From positions 486,827 through 550,826 of the forward strand of contig JAJEIE010000027.1 in the NCBI GenBank assembly GCA_022827625.1: a DNA stretch of 64,000 bases, given 5' to 3'. Of the stretch, positions 17,152-25,881 are shown in pieces. Origin of the DNA: Candidatus Poribacteria bacterium (GTDB taxonomy: Bacteria > Poribacteria > WGA-4E > WGA-3G). Position 1 is the first letter of the stretch, and every line of letters begins with the position of its first letter. A program made the position numbers and the translations under genes. Under the pieces are notes generated by a model. It was not told the origin of the DNA. It did no database searches and was given only the letters and a program-made list of their open reading frames with translations.

Positions 17152-18032
17152 AGAAACTCTGGCTCGTTTTCGTACTCGTCCTGTTTGTGGTTGGGTGCGG
17201 CACCCAGAACGAAAACCTCGCTAAGGGCAAGGAATTAATTAAATCGGATAAACGCCGGAAAGAGGAACGCGCTGTCCGAGAATTTAAACTTGCACTCCAA
17301 CAACCGATGGATACTGCCGAAGCACACTACCTCCTCGGATTTTACAATTCGCAGGAATTTTACGAGCCCAACACCACCGATTGGGAGGAGGCATCCATCG
17401 CTGAGCGGGGCAGACAGATGTTCCTCGCGTACAAAAAAGAACCTCGTAAATATCTCGAAAGACTGATTTTTGAGACCCTTCGCGATGACGATTTGGATAT
17501 TCAGAACGCCGCGCTTGACGCGCTAAAACGCATATACGAACAAGGCGATCGGAAACGGCTCATCAGTCAGCTTCAAAAGGCGATTAAATCCGGCGACAAT
17601 CGTGATAGGCACAGCGCACATTGGATCTTTGGACATCTCGGTAAAGAGGACCCTGCAACCCTTGTGCCTATTTTGGTGAAACTGCTTGATCACCGACGCG
17701 AGGAAACCCGATTGAACGCCGTCAAAGCACTTGGGGAGATTGGAAGTGAAGACGCAATTCCCGCACTCGCTGCGATCATCGAATCCGGCTCTGCCAGATG
17801 GAAACGGGATCGAGAGAAACCCGAAGTCCGTCAACTCGCTGTAGAGGCTCTCGGAAAAATCGGTGGTGCGGCTGTTCCAGAACTCATCAAAATTGTTGAG
17901 AACAAAGGATCGTCCCTACGCGTTGACGCGATACGGGCGTTAGCGACACTCGGCGATGAAAAGGTCGTTGAACCGCTCTTAAATGCTTTGGGAGAGCAGG
18001 GGAGTCGGGAGGTTCCTGTCCCTCTCAATTGA
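17148..18032 (+). CDS. HEAT-repeat lipoprotein
   Basis: The 294-residue protein starts KKLWLVFVLVLFVVGCGTQ: a lipoprotein signal with lipobox VVGC, so it is probably membrane-anchored by its Cys. A short TPR-like region (EERAVREFKLALQQPMDTAE) is followed by HEAT repeats (PILVKLLDHRREETRLNAVK, VRQLAVEALGKIGGAAVPEL, LRVDAIRALATLGDEKVVEP). It is a scaffold-like protein outside the cytoplasm with unknown partners. It overlaps the GNAT gene by four bases and lies just before a second HEAT lipoprotein. Confidence 0.8.
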   Translation: MKKLWLVFVLVLFVVGCGTQNENLAKGKELIKSDKRRKEERAVREFKLALQQPMDTAEAHYLLGFYNSQEFYEPNTTDWEEASIAERGRQMFLAYKKEPRKYLERLIFETLRDDDLDIQNAALDALKRIYEQGDRKRLISQLQKAIKSGDNRDRHSAHWIFGHLGKEDPATLVPILVKLLDHRREETRLNAVKALGEIGSEDAIPALAAIIESGSARWKRDREKPEVRQLAVEALGKIGGAAVPELIKIVENKGSSLRVDAIRALATLGDEKVVEPLLNALGEQGSREVPVPLN

Positions 18033-18105
18033 ATTGTGAATCGTGATAGCACTTTTTGACGCGCCTGATAAGCTGAGACGTACTATTGGATGGAAAGGAT
18101 TTAGC

Positions 18106-19551
18106 ATGCTACGAAAAATAACACGATTGGAAAATCTATGCCGTTTCGCATTTGTCCTGCCGCTCTTTACGCTGGCACTCGGACTCGGATGTGATAATCG
18201 GCATTACGATGAACGCCTAAAAATGGAAGTTCAACAATTGGATAGCGATCTTATGAACCGTTGGGCGACGAGTGGTGTCGTCGTTTTAAATACGCAACCG
18301 AACGGACCTGCGCACAAGGCGGCACTTGAAACCGGTGAACTGATCTCTCATATCATCGTAGAATATCCAATCGAAAATTCTGGGGACTTTAACAGTGCAA
18401 TGAAGAAAGCACTTGAGGAGGATAATAACTTCGTCCTCTATTTGAAGGATAAGCCTCCAATTCGTATCGCGCTTCGCAGACGCGGTGATAAGGCCGGACT
18501 TACTGTTGAAGGAAACGGAACCGTCCGTATTAAGCAGATTCAACCTGGAACACCTGCCGCAAATGCGGATATTCAGGTAGGCGACACTGTTGAAAAGATC
18601 GTTGATGAGCGTAATATTTATAGCCTCGCGGATTACAAGGAGACGGTCGGAAAACTCTCGAAACACAACTTCATCTTCCGAACTTCTGAATTAATAGGTG
18701 TGAAAATTGCTGCTGTGACTGCGCTCGGTGAGTTAGGAGACGCACGCGCAATTGAACCCCTCGTAGAACTCTTCAAAGATAGTACGGAATTCTCACTTCG
18801 TAAAGCTGCTATTAGCAGTCTCCAACGCCTTGTTGAATTGAGTGTCCTCAATGATCTCTTCCAAGAATTTCAGCGGGCAGATGTCAATCAACTGCCTGCT
18901 GATAGCCTTCAGGCAAACCAACTTGAATCTGCCTCAATTCTCGGATTGCTTACCGTCGATAGAGCCGAAAATACCGTGACCCTTGAAGTGCCTTTCGGCA
19001 CCCAATTCAGACACAAATCCGAGGCACTCTATCAGAAAATCAACGAGGGACAACTCGCTGAACTGGCGCAGCAATACATTCAGATTCAGGTGGAACCCGA
19101 ACAGGAGATTCGACGTGCGTGTCTCGCGATACTCGGAATTCTCAAGCCCGTTTCTGCAATTGATGATCTCGTTGTTGTTCTCGAAAACACAACAGAAATC
19201 CCCGGGATCCGTTTCCAAGCAGGACTCGCACTGAGTCAGATTGGTGAGCCCGCTGTTGATGCGCTTATCGCTGCTTTTGAAACCGAAGATACCAGCACGA
19301 AAGATATTGCTGCTTCTGCACTGGGTGGTATTGGCGGTGCCAAGGCACGGGATCAACTGATTAATGCACTCGATACTGCAGACGAACCGGCTATCCGGCT
19401 TACGCTTGTTGATGCCATCGCTAAGATTGGCGACGCGCCTTCGATACGGGCACTTGAGCGACAACGTGAAAGATACCAACAAGACCCTGACAGCGGCATC
19501 CGTATCTTTTTGGATGAGCTCTTTAGAAACTTAGACCAAAAATCGATGTAG
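18106..19551 (+). CDS. PDZ- and HEAT-repeat lipoprotein
   Basis: The 481-residue protein starts at ATG 18106, with AAAGGA six bases before it; the longer frame from 18043 would bury the signal. The signal LRKITRLENLCRFAFVLPL ends in the lipobox LGLGC. PDZ-like modules follow (about residues 45-110, then RIKQIQPGTPAANADIQVGD around 145), and HEAT repeats fill the rest (KIAAVTALGELGDARAIEPL, RFQAGLALSQIGEPAVDALI, DIAASALGGIGGAKARDQLI). PDZ domains bind peptide tails, so it may recognise envelope proteins; that is inference. It is in a run with the HEAT lipoprotein upstream and a phosphoesterase downstream. Confidence 0.8.
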   Translation: MLRKITRLENLCRFAFVLPLFTLALGLGCDNRHYDERLKMEVQQLDSDLMNRWATSGVVVLNTQPNGPAHKAALETGELISHIIVEYPIENSGDFNSAMKKALEEDNNFVLYLKDKPPIRIALRRRGDKAGLTVEGNGTVRIKQIQPGTPAANADIQVGDTVEKIVDERNIYSLADYKETVGKLSKHNFIFRTSELIGVKIAAVTALGELGDARAIEPLVELFKDSTEFSLRKAAISSLQRLVELSVLNDLFQEFQRADVNQLPADSLQANQLESASILGLLTVDRAENTVTLEVPFGTQFRHKSEALYQKINEGQLAELAQQYIQIQVEPEQEIRRACLAILGILKPVSAIDDLVVVLENTTEIPGIRFQAGLALSQIGEPAVDALIAAFETEDTSTKDIAASALGGIGGAKARDQLINALDTADEPAIRLTLVDAIAKIGDAPSIRALERQRERYQQDPDSGIRIFLDELFRNLDQKSM

Positions 19552-19590
19552 TCCAACGCAGGGCTTCGCGCAGTTGGGTGTCGGATACCA

Positions 19591-20448
19591 ATGAAAATTG
19601 GACTCGTTTCGGACTTACACATAGACGCTTCGCCGTGGAATAAGGCACTTGTTCCACATCTCGTTGGTGCGGTTGCGGCAGCGGAACTTGACGTTTTAGT
19701 CGTCGCGGGCGATATCGCATCGCATCTCGTACCGCTTTCTGAAACGCTTAACGATTTTCAACTCGCAAATTTGGAGTGCCACAAATTGTTTGTCCCAGGA
19801 AACCATGACATCTGGGCAATTGAGACACCCGACGTTACAAGTGAACAGAAATGCGACATTATTTCACAAATCTGTTATGAGTGCGGATTTCATCCCCTTA
19901 TGGAGAAGCCCTTCGTCACCGAGAAAGTCGCTTTCTGTGGTACTATCGGTTGGTACGACTACACTTTCGCACCGGATGGATACGGTTTTTCCGAGGATCA
20001 ATATGCGAAAAAGAAGTTAATGGGAGCCGTCTGGAACGATAGGCGATACGCCAAATGGAGCGATCCAGATCCCGTTGTTGCTCGACACTTTGAAGCAGCT
20101 CTTGAGACACAGATTGCCTCTATTCGGAACGATGTCTCACGTATTATTGTGGTCACCCACCATGTTCCGTTTCGGGAGTGTGTCCAATACCGCGGTGAGC
20201 TGCCATGGGATTTTTTTAGTGCCTTCATGGGAAGCAAAGGACTTGGAGCGCAATGCTTGCGAGAGCCGCTTGTCACACATGCCCTCTTTGGACATTCACA
20301 TCAAGTCCTTGATAGACAGATTCACAGCGTCCGGGCTATCAATGCTCCTATCGGTTATCTTCACGAAAGACCTACAGTCGATTGGCAGACGTATGCCTCG
20401 CTGCAAACGTATGCTTCGCAGTGCTTAACCTGTTTTGAAGTTTTTTAA
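19591..20448 (+). CDS. Calcineurin-like metallophosphoesterase
   Basis: The 285-residue cytoplasmic protein shows all five metallophosphoesterase motifs in order: SDLHID, AGDIASH, PGNHDIW, VVTHHVPF and FGHSHQ. These residues bind two metal ions. The substrate cannot be predicted. It follows the PDZ-HEAT lipoprotein gene by 39 bases and precedes a cupin by 21 bases, so it may belong to the same transcript. Confidence 0.88.
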   Translation: MKIGLVSDLHIDASPWNKALVPHLVGAVAAAELDVLVVAGDIASHLVPLSETLNDFQLANLECHKLFVPGNHDIWAIETPDVTSEQKCDIISQICYECGFHPLMEKPFVTEKVAFCGTIGWYDYTFAPDGYGFSEDQYAKKKLMGAVWNDRRYAKWSDPDPVVARHFEAALETQIASIRNDVSRIIVVTHHVPFRECVQYRGELPWDFFSAFMGSKGLGAQCLREPLVTHALFGHSHQVLDRQIHSVRAINAPIGYLHERPTVDWQTYASLQTYASQCLTCFEVF

Positions 20449-20469
20449 AAATTAAAAAAGGGGACGACT

Positions 20470-20829
20470 ATGAAAATAACCTTAACCAATAGTAACGATG
20501 CTGGTGCCCTTGAATTCCCATGGGGCGCGATTAAATGGCTCTGCAACGATCAAATTGATGCAGAAGCTGAAATGACCTTCGGCGTTGTCTATATTAACGC
20601 TGGCGAAGGCAATCCTGTCCATTACCATCCCAATTGTGAGGAGCTCATCTATGTCCTCTCCGGTGAATGTGATCACAGTTTGGGCGATGAGGTTATCCCG
20701 CTCAAACCTGGGATGATGTTGCGTATCCCTCGGAATGTCAAACACAATGCCGTCAACACCGGTTGGCAACCCGTGACAATGATTATCTGTTATTCGGATG
20801 CCGACAGGCAAACTATCTTTGAAGAGTGA
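20470..20829 (+). CDS. Small single-domain cupin
   Basis: The 119-residue protein is one cupin barrel: motif 1 is GNPVHYHPNCEELIYVLSGE (two His and a Glu) and motif 2 is PRNVKHNAVNTG (a metal His). This can hold a divalent metal. The catalytic role is unknown; small cupins of this kind often bind or isomerise sugars. AAAAAGGGGA precedes the ATG. It ends 79 bases before the TrpF-like start. Confidence 0.82.
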   Translation: MKITLTNSNDAGALEFPWGAIKWLCNDQIDAEAEMTFGVVYINAGEGNPVHYHPNCEELIYVLSGECDHSLGDEVIPLKPGMMLRIPRNVKHNAVNTGWQPVTMIICYSDADRQTIFEE

Positions 20830-20908
20830 GATGTGCAGCGCGTATGGACCCTTAGTCGCGTCGCGATTCACTAAAAACCATCACGAAACGAAGTGGAGTG
20901 ATGCTCAG

Positions 20909-21616
20909 ATGCCCATCGTAAAAAAAATGTCCAAAGAATCACCCTGCAGTGTTAAAATCTGCGGTATCACCTCTGACCATGACGCTCGCCTTGCTGCCAA
21001 CGCAGGTGCGGACTATATCGGCGTGTTGGTTGATGTCGCCGTGTCAGAGCGGACGCGTTCTGCTGTCCAAGCCTCTGAAATCGCAAACGGGAGTCCTATT
21101 CCGACGGTCCTCCTCCTCTATAACCGCACAACATCTGATATTCAAGAGGTCGTCTCACAAGTTCAGCCGTTTGCCGTGCAACTTCTTGGTCAGGAGCCGC
21201 CACAACAGGTTGAAGCACTTAAGGACACCGTGTCTTGTCAGCTCTGGAAGTCGGTCTATCTGCCTGCGGGAAGCCCAGAAAATGTAGATATGCCCACTGT
21301 TCGAGCGGAGATGCAGGCGTATCGAGATGCCGGCGCGGATTTCCTATTATTTGATAGCGTTGATATGAGCTTGGAAAAACCCCGATACGGTGGCACCGGG
21401 AAAACTTGCGATTGGAACGTCGCTGCTGAACTGATTACAGAAAGCCCGCTGCCGGTCTTCTTCGCCGGTGGCATTCGTCCAGAGAATGTTAAAACCGCGA
21501 TTGAGACAATCCGCCCAGACGGCATCGATCTCTGCTCTGGCGTTGAGGCATCTAAGGGGATCAAAGATCCACATAAACTCGAACAACTGATGGAACAGGT
21601 TAATCAAGCGAATTAA
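20909..21616 (+). CDS. Phosphoribosylanthranilate isomerase-like protein (TrpF-like)
   Basis: The protein of about 235 residues is a (beta/alpha)8 barrel with TrpF features: VKICGITSDHDARLAANAGA with the catalytic Cys, an FLLFDSVD segment with the catalytic Asp, YGGTGKTCDW, FFAGGIRPENV and GIDLCSGVEASKGIKD. ATG 20909 is preferred because GGAG lies about ten bases upstream and the longer frame from 20798 overlaps the cupin without family similarity. The usual FxxxSPRxV segment is replaced by DVAVSERTRSAV, and no trp genes are near, so it may be a paralogue with another substrate rather than the tryptophan enzyme. Confidence 0.72.
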   Translation: MPIVKKMSKESPCSVKICGITSDHDARLAANAGADYIGVLVDVAVSERTRSAVQASEIANGSPIPTVLLLYNRTTSDIQEVVSQVQPFAVQLLGQEPPQQVEALKDTVSCQLWKSVYLPAGSPENVDMPTVRAEMQAYRDAGADFLLFDSVDMSLEKPRYGGTGKTCDWNVAAELITESPLPVFFAGGIRPENVKTAIETIRPDGIDLCSGVEASKGIKDPHKLEQLMEQVNQAN

Positions 21617-21621
21617 AAAGG

Positions 21622-21755
21622 AGTTATCAGTTTTAATAGTTGTCGGTCAAAGGACACTTGTAATAATCTTTCCCAACTCGGTGTACTCCAAGGAGGGGTG
21701 GGTTGTTACAAAGTCGCCTCTTAACTAACAACTGACAACTGATAACCGACAACCA
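21622..21755. repeat. Heptamer-type intergenic inverted repeat, copy A
   Basis: It opens AGTTATCAG..TAGTTGTCGGT and closes with ACTGACAACTGATAACCGAC, which is roughly its reverse complement. The interior (CCAAGGAGGGGTGGGTTGTTAC..CTCTTAACT, given in part) resembles that of the copy at 38127. Confidence 0.75.
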
Positions 21756-21787
21756 TTCCTCTAACGACCCTTAAAAAGGAGACTTTT

Positions 21788-22543
21788 ATGAAGAACTGTC
21801 TTGTCTACCATGCGCAGCTGTTCAATAATCTATTTCGGTTAACCGCTGTTGTAGTCTTAATTTGTATGTTATCTCTTGTTAGTTTCTCGACTGCCTTCGC
21901 TGATGCGCATGAAGCTGGAGGTGAAACAGCAGAAGAAAAACCGATGGAAGAAAAACCAAAAATTACAGGATGGTTCCAAATTGATGTTGATAGTTTGGGC
22001 ACCTATTTCCTGGTTGGTGCGAGCCATCCGCTCAGTGGTGGTCTTTCGTTTGATTCTAATATCTATGTTAATGATCATTTGGGCGAGTTTGATATGGGGG
22101 TTACATTCCCTGTTATCGCGAATGACAGCATGGCACTCCTGCTAACACCGATGCTCGGCGTTGGGTTCAATTATACCAGTCCGGACGGGCCCTATGCCTT
22201 ATACCCACAAATCTTTGCTATCCTGCCCGCCGGTAAAATCTTCGGTTTCCATTGGACAATCAGTACAATTTCTTCCATATTTGATGACCAAAGCCTAAAT
22301 GAGCTCTACAATCGTACGTATTTCACCTATGCTCTTAATGACATCGTTGCTGTTGGTCCGCAGTTTGAATCCGTGCTTGGGCTTGGTGATGGTGGTGGAT
22401 TGTGGGCTTTAAATTTCGGTGGACGTATAAATATCGGTTATGGTGAGAACAACACGCTTGGCATATACGTTGGGTATGAAACGAAAAAGGACGAGGGTCA
22501 AACCGGACTTACCGGTAGAATGAATTTTACGCGTAGATGGTAG
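21788..22543 (+). CDS. Exported DUF6733-like outer-membrane-type protein, paralogue 1
   Basis: The 251-residue protein has a long N-terminal signal (LTAVVVLICMLSLVSFSTAFA), then DAHEAGGETAEE and a domain of amphipathic strands: GWFQIDVDSLGTYFLVGASH, a FNYTSPDGPYALYPQIFAIL segment, and GYGENNTLGIYVGYET, ending GRMNFTRRW with an aromatic last residue. It closely parallels the protein at 25041-25757. This matches my memory of the DUF6733 family, probably a small beta-barrel or beta-sandwich in the envelope. The function is unknown; ammonium transporter genes lie downstream of the second paralogue. Confidence 0.65.
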   Translation: MKNCLVYHAQLFNNLFRLTAVVVLICMLSLVSFSTAFADAHEAGGETAEEKPMEEKPKITGWFQIDVDSLGTYFLVGASHPLSGGLSFDSNIYVNDHLGEFDMGVTFPVIANDSMALLLTPMLGVGFNYTSPDGPYALYPQIFAILPAGKIFGFHWTISTISSIFDDQSLNELYNRTYFTYALNDIVAVGPQFESVLGLGDGGGLWALNFGGRINIGYGENNTLGIYVGYETKKDEGQTGLTGRMNFTRRW

Positions 22544-22622
22544 ACACACAAGGGTGGGTGTGGTGGCCCACCCTATTGGTGGAGCAAAAGATGAATGCCT
22601 CTGGGTAAGTGGCAAAATGCCC

Positions 22623-22652
22623 TTGACTTTTTTCCATAAGGGCAAGTATAAT
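22623..22652 (+). promoter_or_regulatory. Sigma-70-type promoter before the coiled-coil gene
   Basis: TTGACT (22623-22628), 18 bases, then TATAAT (22647-22652). The start is about 140 bases before the coiled-coil gene. A mini-ORF of 18 codons at 22682 lies in the leader; I do not regard it as a supported gene. Confidence 0.6.
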
Positions 22653-22800
22653 ACTCGTATGTCGTACTATTGGAGATAACCATGCCAGAATTACCTTCAC
22701 CACGAACCGTGTGGTACTCACGAAGCAACTCGGCGTGATAATAAGACCGTGCCGCGCGATTTTAAAGCCGTCAGGTTGTAGGCGAATGGGAGGAAAAGCA

Positions 22801-23190
22801 ATGAACAATGATACGATAACAACTAAAGAGATGTTTGAGTTACTGCGTTCTGATATACAAAATCAATCTTCAGAACTCAAGGGACAGATCACTGAACTTA
22901 AGGCAGAGATCTCCGATGTCCGATCTGATATGAAAAACCAATCTTCGGAACTTAAGGCAGAGATCTCCGATGTCCGTTCGGAACTCAAGGCGGAGATATC
23001 TGATGTCCGTTCCGAGATCTCCGGTGTCCGATCTGATATTCAATCTTTAGAGGATCGACTTCGGAACGTTGAAACCGCTGTAGCGGGGACGACAGCCGTT
23101 GCGACGTACAAGAAAACATTGATTGACTGGTTATTTCGGATTGCAGCCGCAGTCGGTGTCGGCGGGGCGATCAAGGCGTTTTTGTCTTGA
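22801..23190 (+). CDS. Coiled-coil protein with a C-terminal membrane segment
   Basis: The 129-residue protein is mostly a coiled coil made of near-identical units (SSELKAEISDVRSDM, SELKAEISDVRSE, EISGVRSDI), repeated also in the DNA. After SLEDRLRNVETAVAGT comes a final hydrophobic stretch (LIDWLFRIAAAVGVGGAIKA). ATG 22801 has GGGAGG seven bases upstream; an earlier in-frame start at 22711 is unlikely. Its shape resembles small bacterial tail-anchored coiled-coil proteins of the DUF1640 kind, whose role is unclear. The tandem units mean copy number could vary between strains. Confidence 0.65.
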   Translation: MNNDTITTKEMFELLRSDIQNQSSELKGQITELKAEISDVRSDMKNQSSELKAEISDVRSELKAEISDVRSEISGVRSDIQSLEDRLRNVETAVAGTTAVATYKKTLIDWLFRIAAAVGVGGAIKAFLS

Positions 23191-23240
23191 AGAAAGCCCA
23201 TCCAAACCACCTTCCATTGGGGTAGGGCTATCGAAATGTT

Positions 23241-24650
23241 CTATTCCAACAAGTAAATATAAATCGTTCTGTCTTTCGCTCGTGAGAAAGCAGGAAATGT
23301 TTCTACAAGATGCCCGCGTTCACGAATCCAATCGCGAACTGCCACATCCGCATCAAAGACGTTAAAACTCGCCACATCCACGACAAACCACAATCGCCTT
23401 CTTCCAGAAGATTTCCACTCTCTCTCAAATTCTTCCTCGTCGTCCAGCAACCCACCGATGTAGACGGAGGTTAGTTCTGGAAGATAATACCGACCCATCT
23501 CAGGTTCCGAAAGTACTACGCTATCGGTGGATCTCTTCTCAGCTTGAATCGCTTCAAACGCCTCTCGCCATCTTGGTCGCCCACCGTTTTCAATCTGAAA
23601 GTAAAGGTAGGTCTGCGACAGTAGCGTCACCACCAGAACACACGGCATAAACATCCCCAATATTTTTCTACTTGATTGTGATTCTACCGCCTCCCAAACC
23701 CTTTCGCACGCAACACCAGCGAGAATAAAATAGGCAGGAATCGTCCAGAATAAGTAATAACCAGCGACGTTTTGAAACTGCGATGCTACGAGGAAGAGTA
23801 CCATCGGTACACCCGCATAACAGAGTAAAAACTGGACAGACCTTTTGCGTCCGGTCGTAACGAAGCCGAAAAAGGCAGTAACGGCTATCGGCACACTCAC
23901 CCCGTGGATGAGTGTTAGCACAATGTAAATCGGACTCCGCTGCCACTCGTTGTGTCCCCAACCAGAAAAGAGATACCCCCGCACCTGTGGAAGTAGCAGT
24001 GCTAACACCGGCATCGCGAACGGGAAAAAGAAAATAAGCAGATTTAGCCATCGTTTCCTGCTACGTTTTTCTAATAGACAGATCAGCGCATAAATCGCTA
24101 ATGCTGGCACAATCACGACAGAAAGGGTGTGCGAGAGAATGAGGCAGAGACAAGAAACGAGTGCGCCTATTGTCAAAAGTGTCGAATCGTGTTCCAGAGA
24201 CAGATAGAAGGACCACGCTGTCAGAACCGCAAAGAGCAGCGTAAAAACGGGATAGCGGGCGTTCTGTGTCCAAAACAGATGCCAACTTGAACACGCCACA
24301 AATGCGCTACCAAGAAGCCCAATCCGCCAATTGAAGAGCGTGCGTCCTAACCCAAAAACCGCAGGAATTGCGGCAATCCCAATGATACACGGAATGAGGC
24401 GGCTCCCCCATTCACTATCACTGGCAAGCGCGATCGATAATTTGACTGCAAGATACGGAATAGGATTCGGAATGCCTTGCCAACTTCTGAGTGAGAGGTT
24501 CTGTGCATCTCTAACAGTAAAGACCTCGTCGATCCAAAAACTCCACTCGCCCAAATCCCAGAAGCGGAGGAGTGTCCCGAACATCACAACGCTGCTCAAA
24601 AGCAGAATATGCTTTTTTTTTGGGCAATCTTTTGTTGAAAATTTCAGCAT
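23241..24650 (-). CDS. Membrane glycosyltransferase of the GT39/PMT (ArnT-like) type
   Basis: The 469-residue protein has about ten hydrophobic segments. The first extracytoplasmic loop carries the acidic motif FWIDEVFTVRDA typical of GT-C enzymes that use polyprenyl-phosphate sugars, and WHLFWTQNARYPVFTLLF follows. The last 110 residues form a soluble domain. It should move a sugar to an acceptor on the outer face of the inner membrane; donor and acceptor are unknown. The start codon is directly preceded, on its strand, by the heptamer repeat (AACTGTAAAAAAA then ATG) with no ribosome binding site. Confidence 0.75.
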   Translation of the reverse strand: MLKFSTKDCPKKKHILLLSSVVMFGTLLRFWDLGEWSFWIDEVFTVRDAQNLSLRSWQGIPNPIPYLAVKLSIALASDSEWGSRLIPCIIGIAAIPAVFGLGRTLFNWRIGLLGSAFVACSSWHLFWTQNARYPVFTLLFAVLTAWSFYLSLEHDSTLLTIGALVSCLCLILSHTLSVVIVPALAIYALICLLEKRSRKRWLNLLIFFFPFAMPVLALLLPQVRGYLFSGWGHNEWQRSPIYIVLTLIHGVSVPIAVTAFFGFVTTGRKRSVQFLLCYAGVPMVLFLVASQFQNVAGYYLFWTIPAYFILAGVACERVWEAVESQSSRKILGMFMPCVLVVTLLSQTYLYFQIENGGRPRWREAFEAIQAEKRSTDSVVLSEPEMGRYYLPELTSVYIGGLLDDEEEFEREWKSSGRRRLWFVVDVASFNVFDADVAVRDWIRERGHLVETFPAFSRAKDRTIYIYLLE

Positions 24651-24659
24651 TTTTTTTAC

Positions 24660-24783
24660 AGTTATCAGTTATCAGTTATCAGTTGTCGGTAACAGGTTTC
24701 CTTTAGTGATAGCCACAAACTCGGTAACTCCCACGGGTTCCTACTGATAATCAACAACCGACAGTCAATAAACCGATAACTGA
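24660..24783. repeat. Heptamer-type intergenic inverted repeat, copy B
   Basis: Three tandem units of TTATCAG at 24662-24682 lead to TTGTCGGTAAC, and the far end has CAACCGACAGTC and CCGATAACTGA. It abuts the start of the glycosyltransferase gene. The rest of the 390-base gap to 25040 contains only the sigma-54-type site listed separately; I see no gene there. Confidence 0.75.
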
Positions 24784-24831
24784 AAATGGCTTCGGCTTTC
24801 GGAGCGAACGCCCTGACTGCCGATAGCCAAT

Positions 24832-24847
24832 TGGCACGCGTTTTGCT
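24832..24847 (+). promoter_or_regulatory. Sigma-54 (RpoN) type promoter
   Basis: TGGCAC (24832-24837), five bases, then TTGCT (24843-24847), in the context TTGGCACGCGTTTTGCTT. This matches the sigma-54 -24/-12 consensus TGGCACG-N4-TTGCW at every position with correct spacing. It reads toward the DUF6733-like gene at 25041 and the ammonium transporters, which fits nitrogen control. The predicted start is near 24858. No NtrC-type enhancer site could be found with confidence. Confidence 0.6.
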
Positions 24848-25040
24848 TTAAGCGACAATAGGTGCGCAAGATGTGCTGGTGAAAGCCTGTTATTTGCAGG
24901 CGAGTATATCACGAATTGATGTTGAAGTCAAGAGACTCCGTTCTCTATAAAACCCAAATTGGCACTATAGCACCGTGATTGTCGGTTAGTTAAATCTACA
25001 CAACACCCATGCACGCTTTAATGTGCACAAGGAGATTTTA

Positions 25041-25757
25041 ATGAAAACGCATACATTTTGGTTCGTTCAGTTGTTAGCAGTCGTCTGTATTTTCGCCGTC
25101 GGTAGTATCCCTATGGCCTATGCAGACGCACATGAAGCCGGTGAAGAGATGGCAGAAGAAGAAGCATCAAGTGCTTCCGGTTGGTTCCGTACGGACACGG
25201 ATAGTTTAGGCACACAGATCTGGGTTGGTGCAAGCCATTCCCCAAGTTTCCTCGGCGGTCTCTCATTAGATACCGATATTTACGTCGTGGGAACGTTCGG
25301 TGAGTTGGATGTCGGACTCGGTATTCCGGTCGTCGATAGCGACTCATTGTCTCTCAGTTTCCTTCCCATGGTAGGTATCGGGTTTGATTACGCCGCACCG
25401 AACGGTCCATCTTCCTTAATTGCCCCGCAGCTATTTACCTATCTCACTGCCGGATCTATCTATTTTGAGTCGTGGATACAAGGATTTTTCAACTCGCCTT
25501 TTGATTACGGTGATGATTCTATCTACACCCGGAACTTTTTGCTTCTGTCGCTCAACGATACACTCTCTGTTGGTCCACAGGTAGAAGTAACGCTTGATTT
25601 GACCAACGGGGGACTCGGTGGCCTCGCCCCCGGCCTCCGCGCGAATGTCGGCTATGGTGAAAATAACACGCTCGGAGTCTTCGTCGGATTTGAAACCCAA
25701 AAAGAGGACGAGGATACAGGAATTACCGGCAGAATGACATTCGTTCGCACATGGTAA
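25041..25757 (+). CDS. Exported DUF6733-like outer-membrane-type protein, paralogue 2
   Basis: The 238-residue protein has a signal peptide (FVQLLAVVCIFAVGSIPMAYA), an acidic linker (DAHEAGEEMAEEEA) and a strand-rich domain: GWFRTDTDSLGTQIWVGASH, GIGFDYAAPNGPSSLIAPQL, FLLLSLNDTLSVGPQVEVTL and GYGENNTLGVFVGFETQ, ending TFVRTW. It aligns along its whole length with the protein at 21788. AAGGAG lies eight bases before ATG 25041. A sigma-54-type site lies 195 bases upstream and an Amt transporter gene 124 bases downstream, so it is likely nitrogen-regulated; its role is unknown. Confidence 0.68.
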   Translation: MKTHTFWFVQLLAVVCIFAVGSIPMAYADAHEAGEEMAEEEASSASGWFRTDTDSLGTQIWVGASHSPSFLGGLSLDTDIYVVGTFGELDVGLGIPVVDSDSLSLSFLPMVGIGFDYAAPNGPSSLIAPQLFTYLTAGSIYFESWIQGFFNSPFDYGDDSIYTRNFLLLSLNDTLSVGPQVEVTLDLTNGGLGGLAPGLRANVGYGENNTLGVFVGFETQKEDEDTGITGRMTFVRTW

Positions 25758-25765
25758 AGACGCGG

Positions 25766-25855
25766 ACTATCAGTTGTTAGTTATCGGTGATTGGTAATGA
25801 GAGGCGTGTGATGAATTAACCCTTCTTCACTGATTGCTGACAACTGATAACTGAC
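25766..25855. repeat. Heptamer-type intergenic inverted repeat, copy C
   Basis: It opens CTATCAGTTGTTAGTTATCG and closes CTGACAACTGATAACTGA, with a non-palindromic middle. It lies between the second DUF6733-like gene and amt and stops about 15 bases before the AAGGAGATAT ribosome binding site. Confidence 0.7.
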
Positions 25856-25881
25856 TGCTGTTCTACAAGGAGATATTTCAA

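Noticed and set aside
20798-20908. N-terminal extension of the TrpF-like protein
   Set aside because: It overlaps the cupin gene, lacks family similarity, and a later ATG has a ribosome binding site.
22682-22738. 18-codon mini-ORF MPELPSPRTVW... in the coiled-coil gene leader
   Set aside because: It has a GGAGA upstream, but it is too short to support as a gene without conservation data; it could be a leader peptide.
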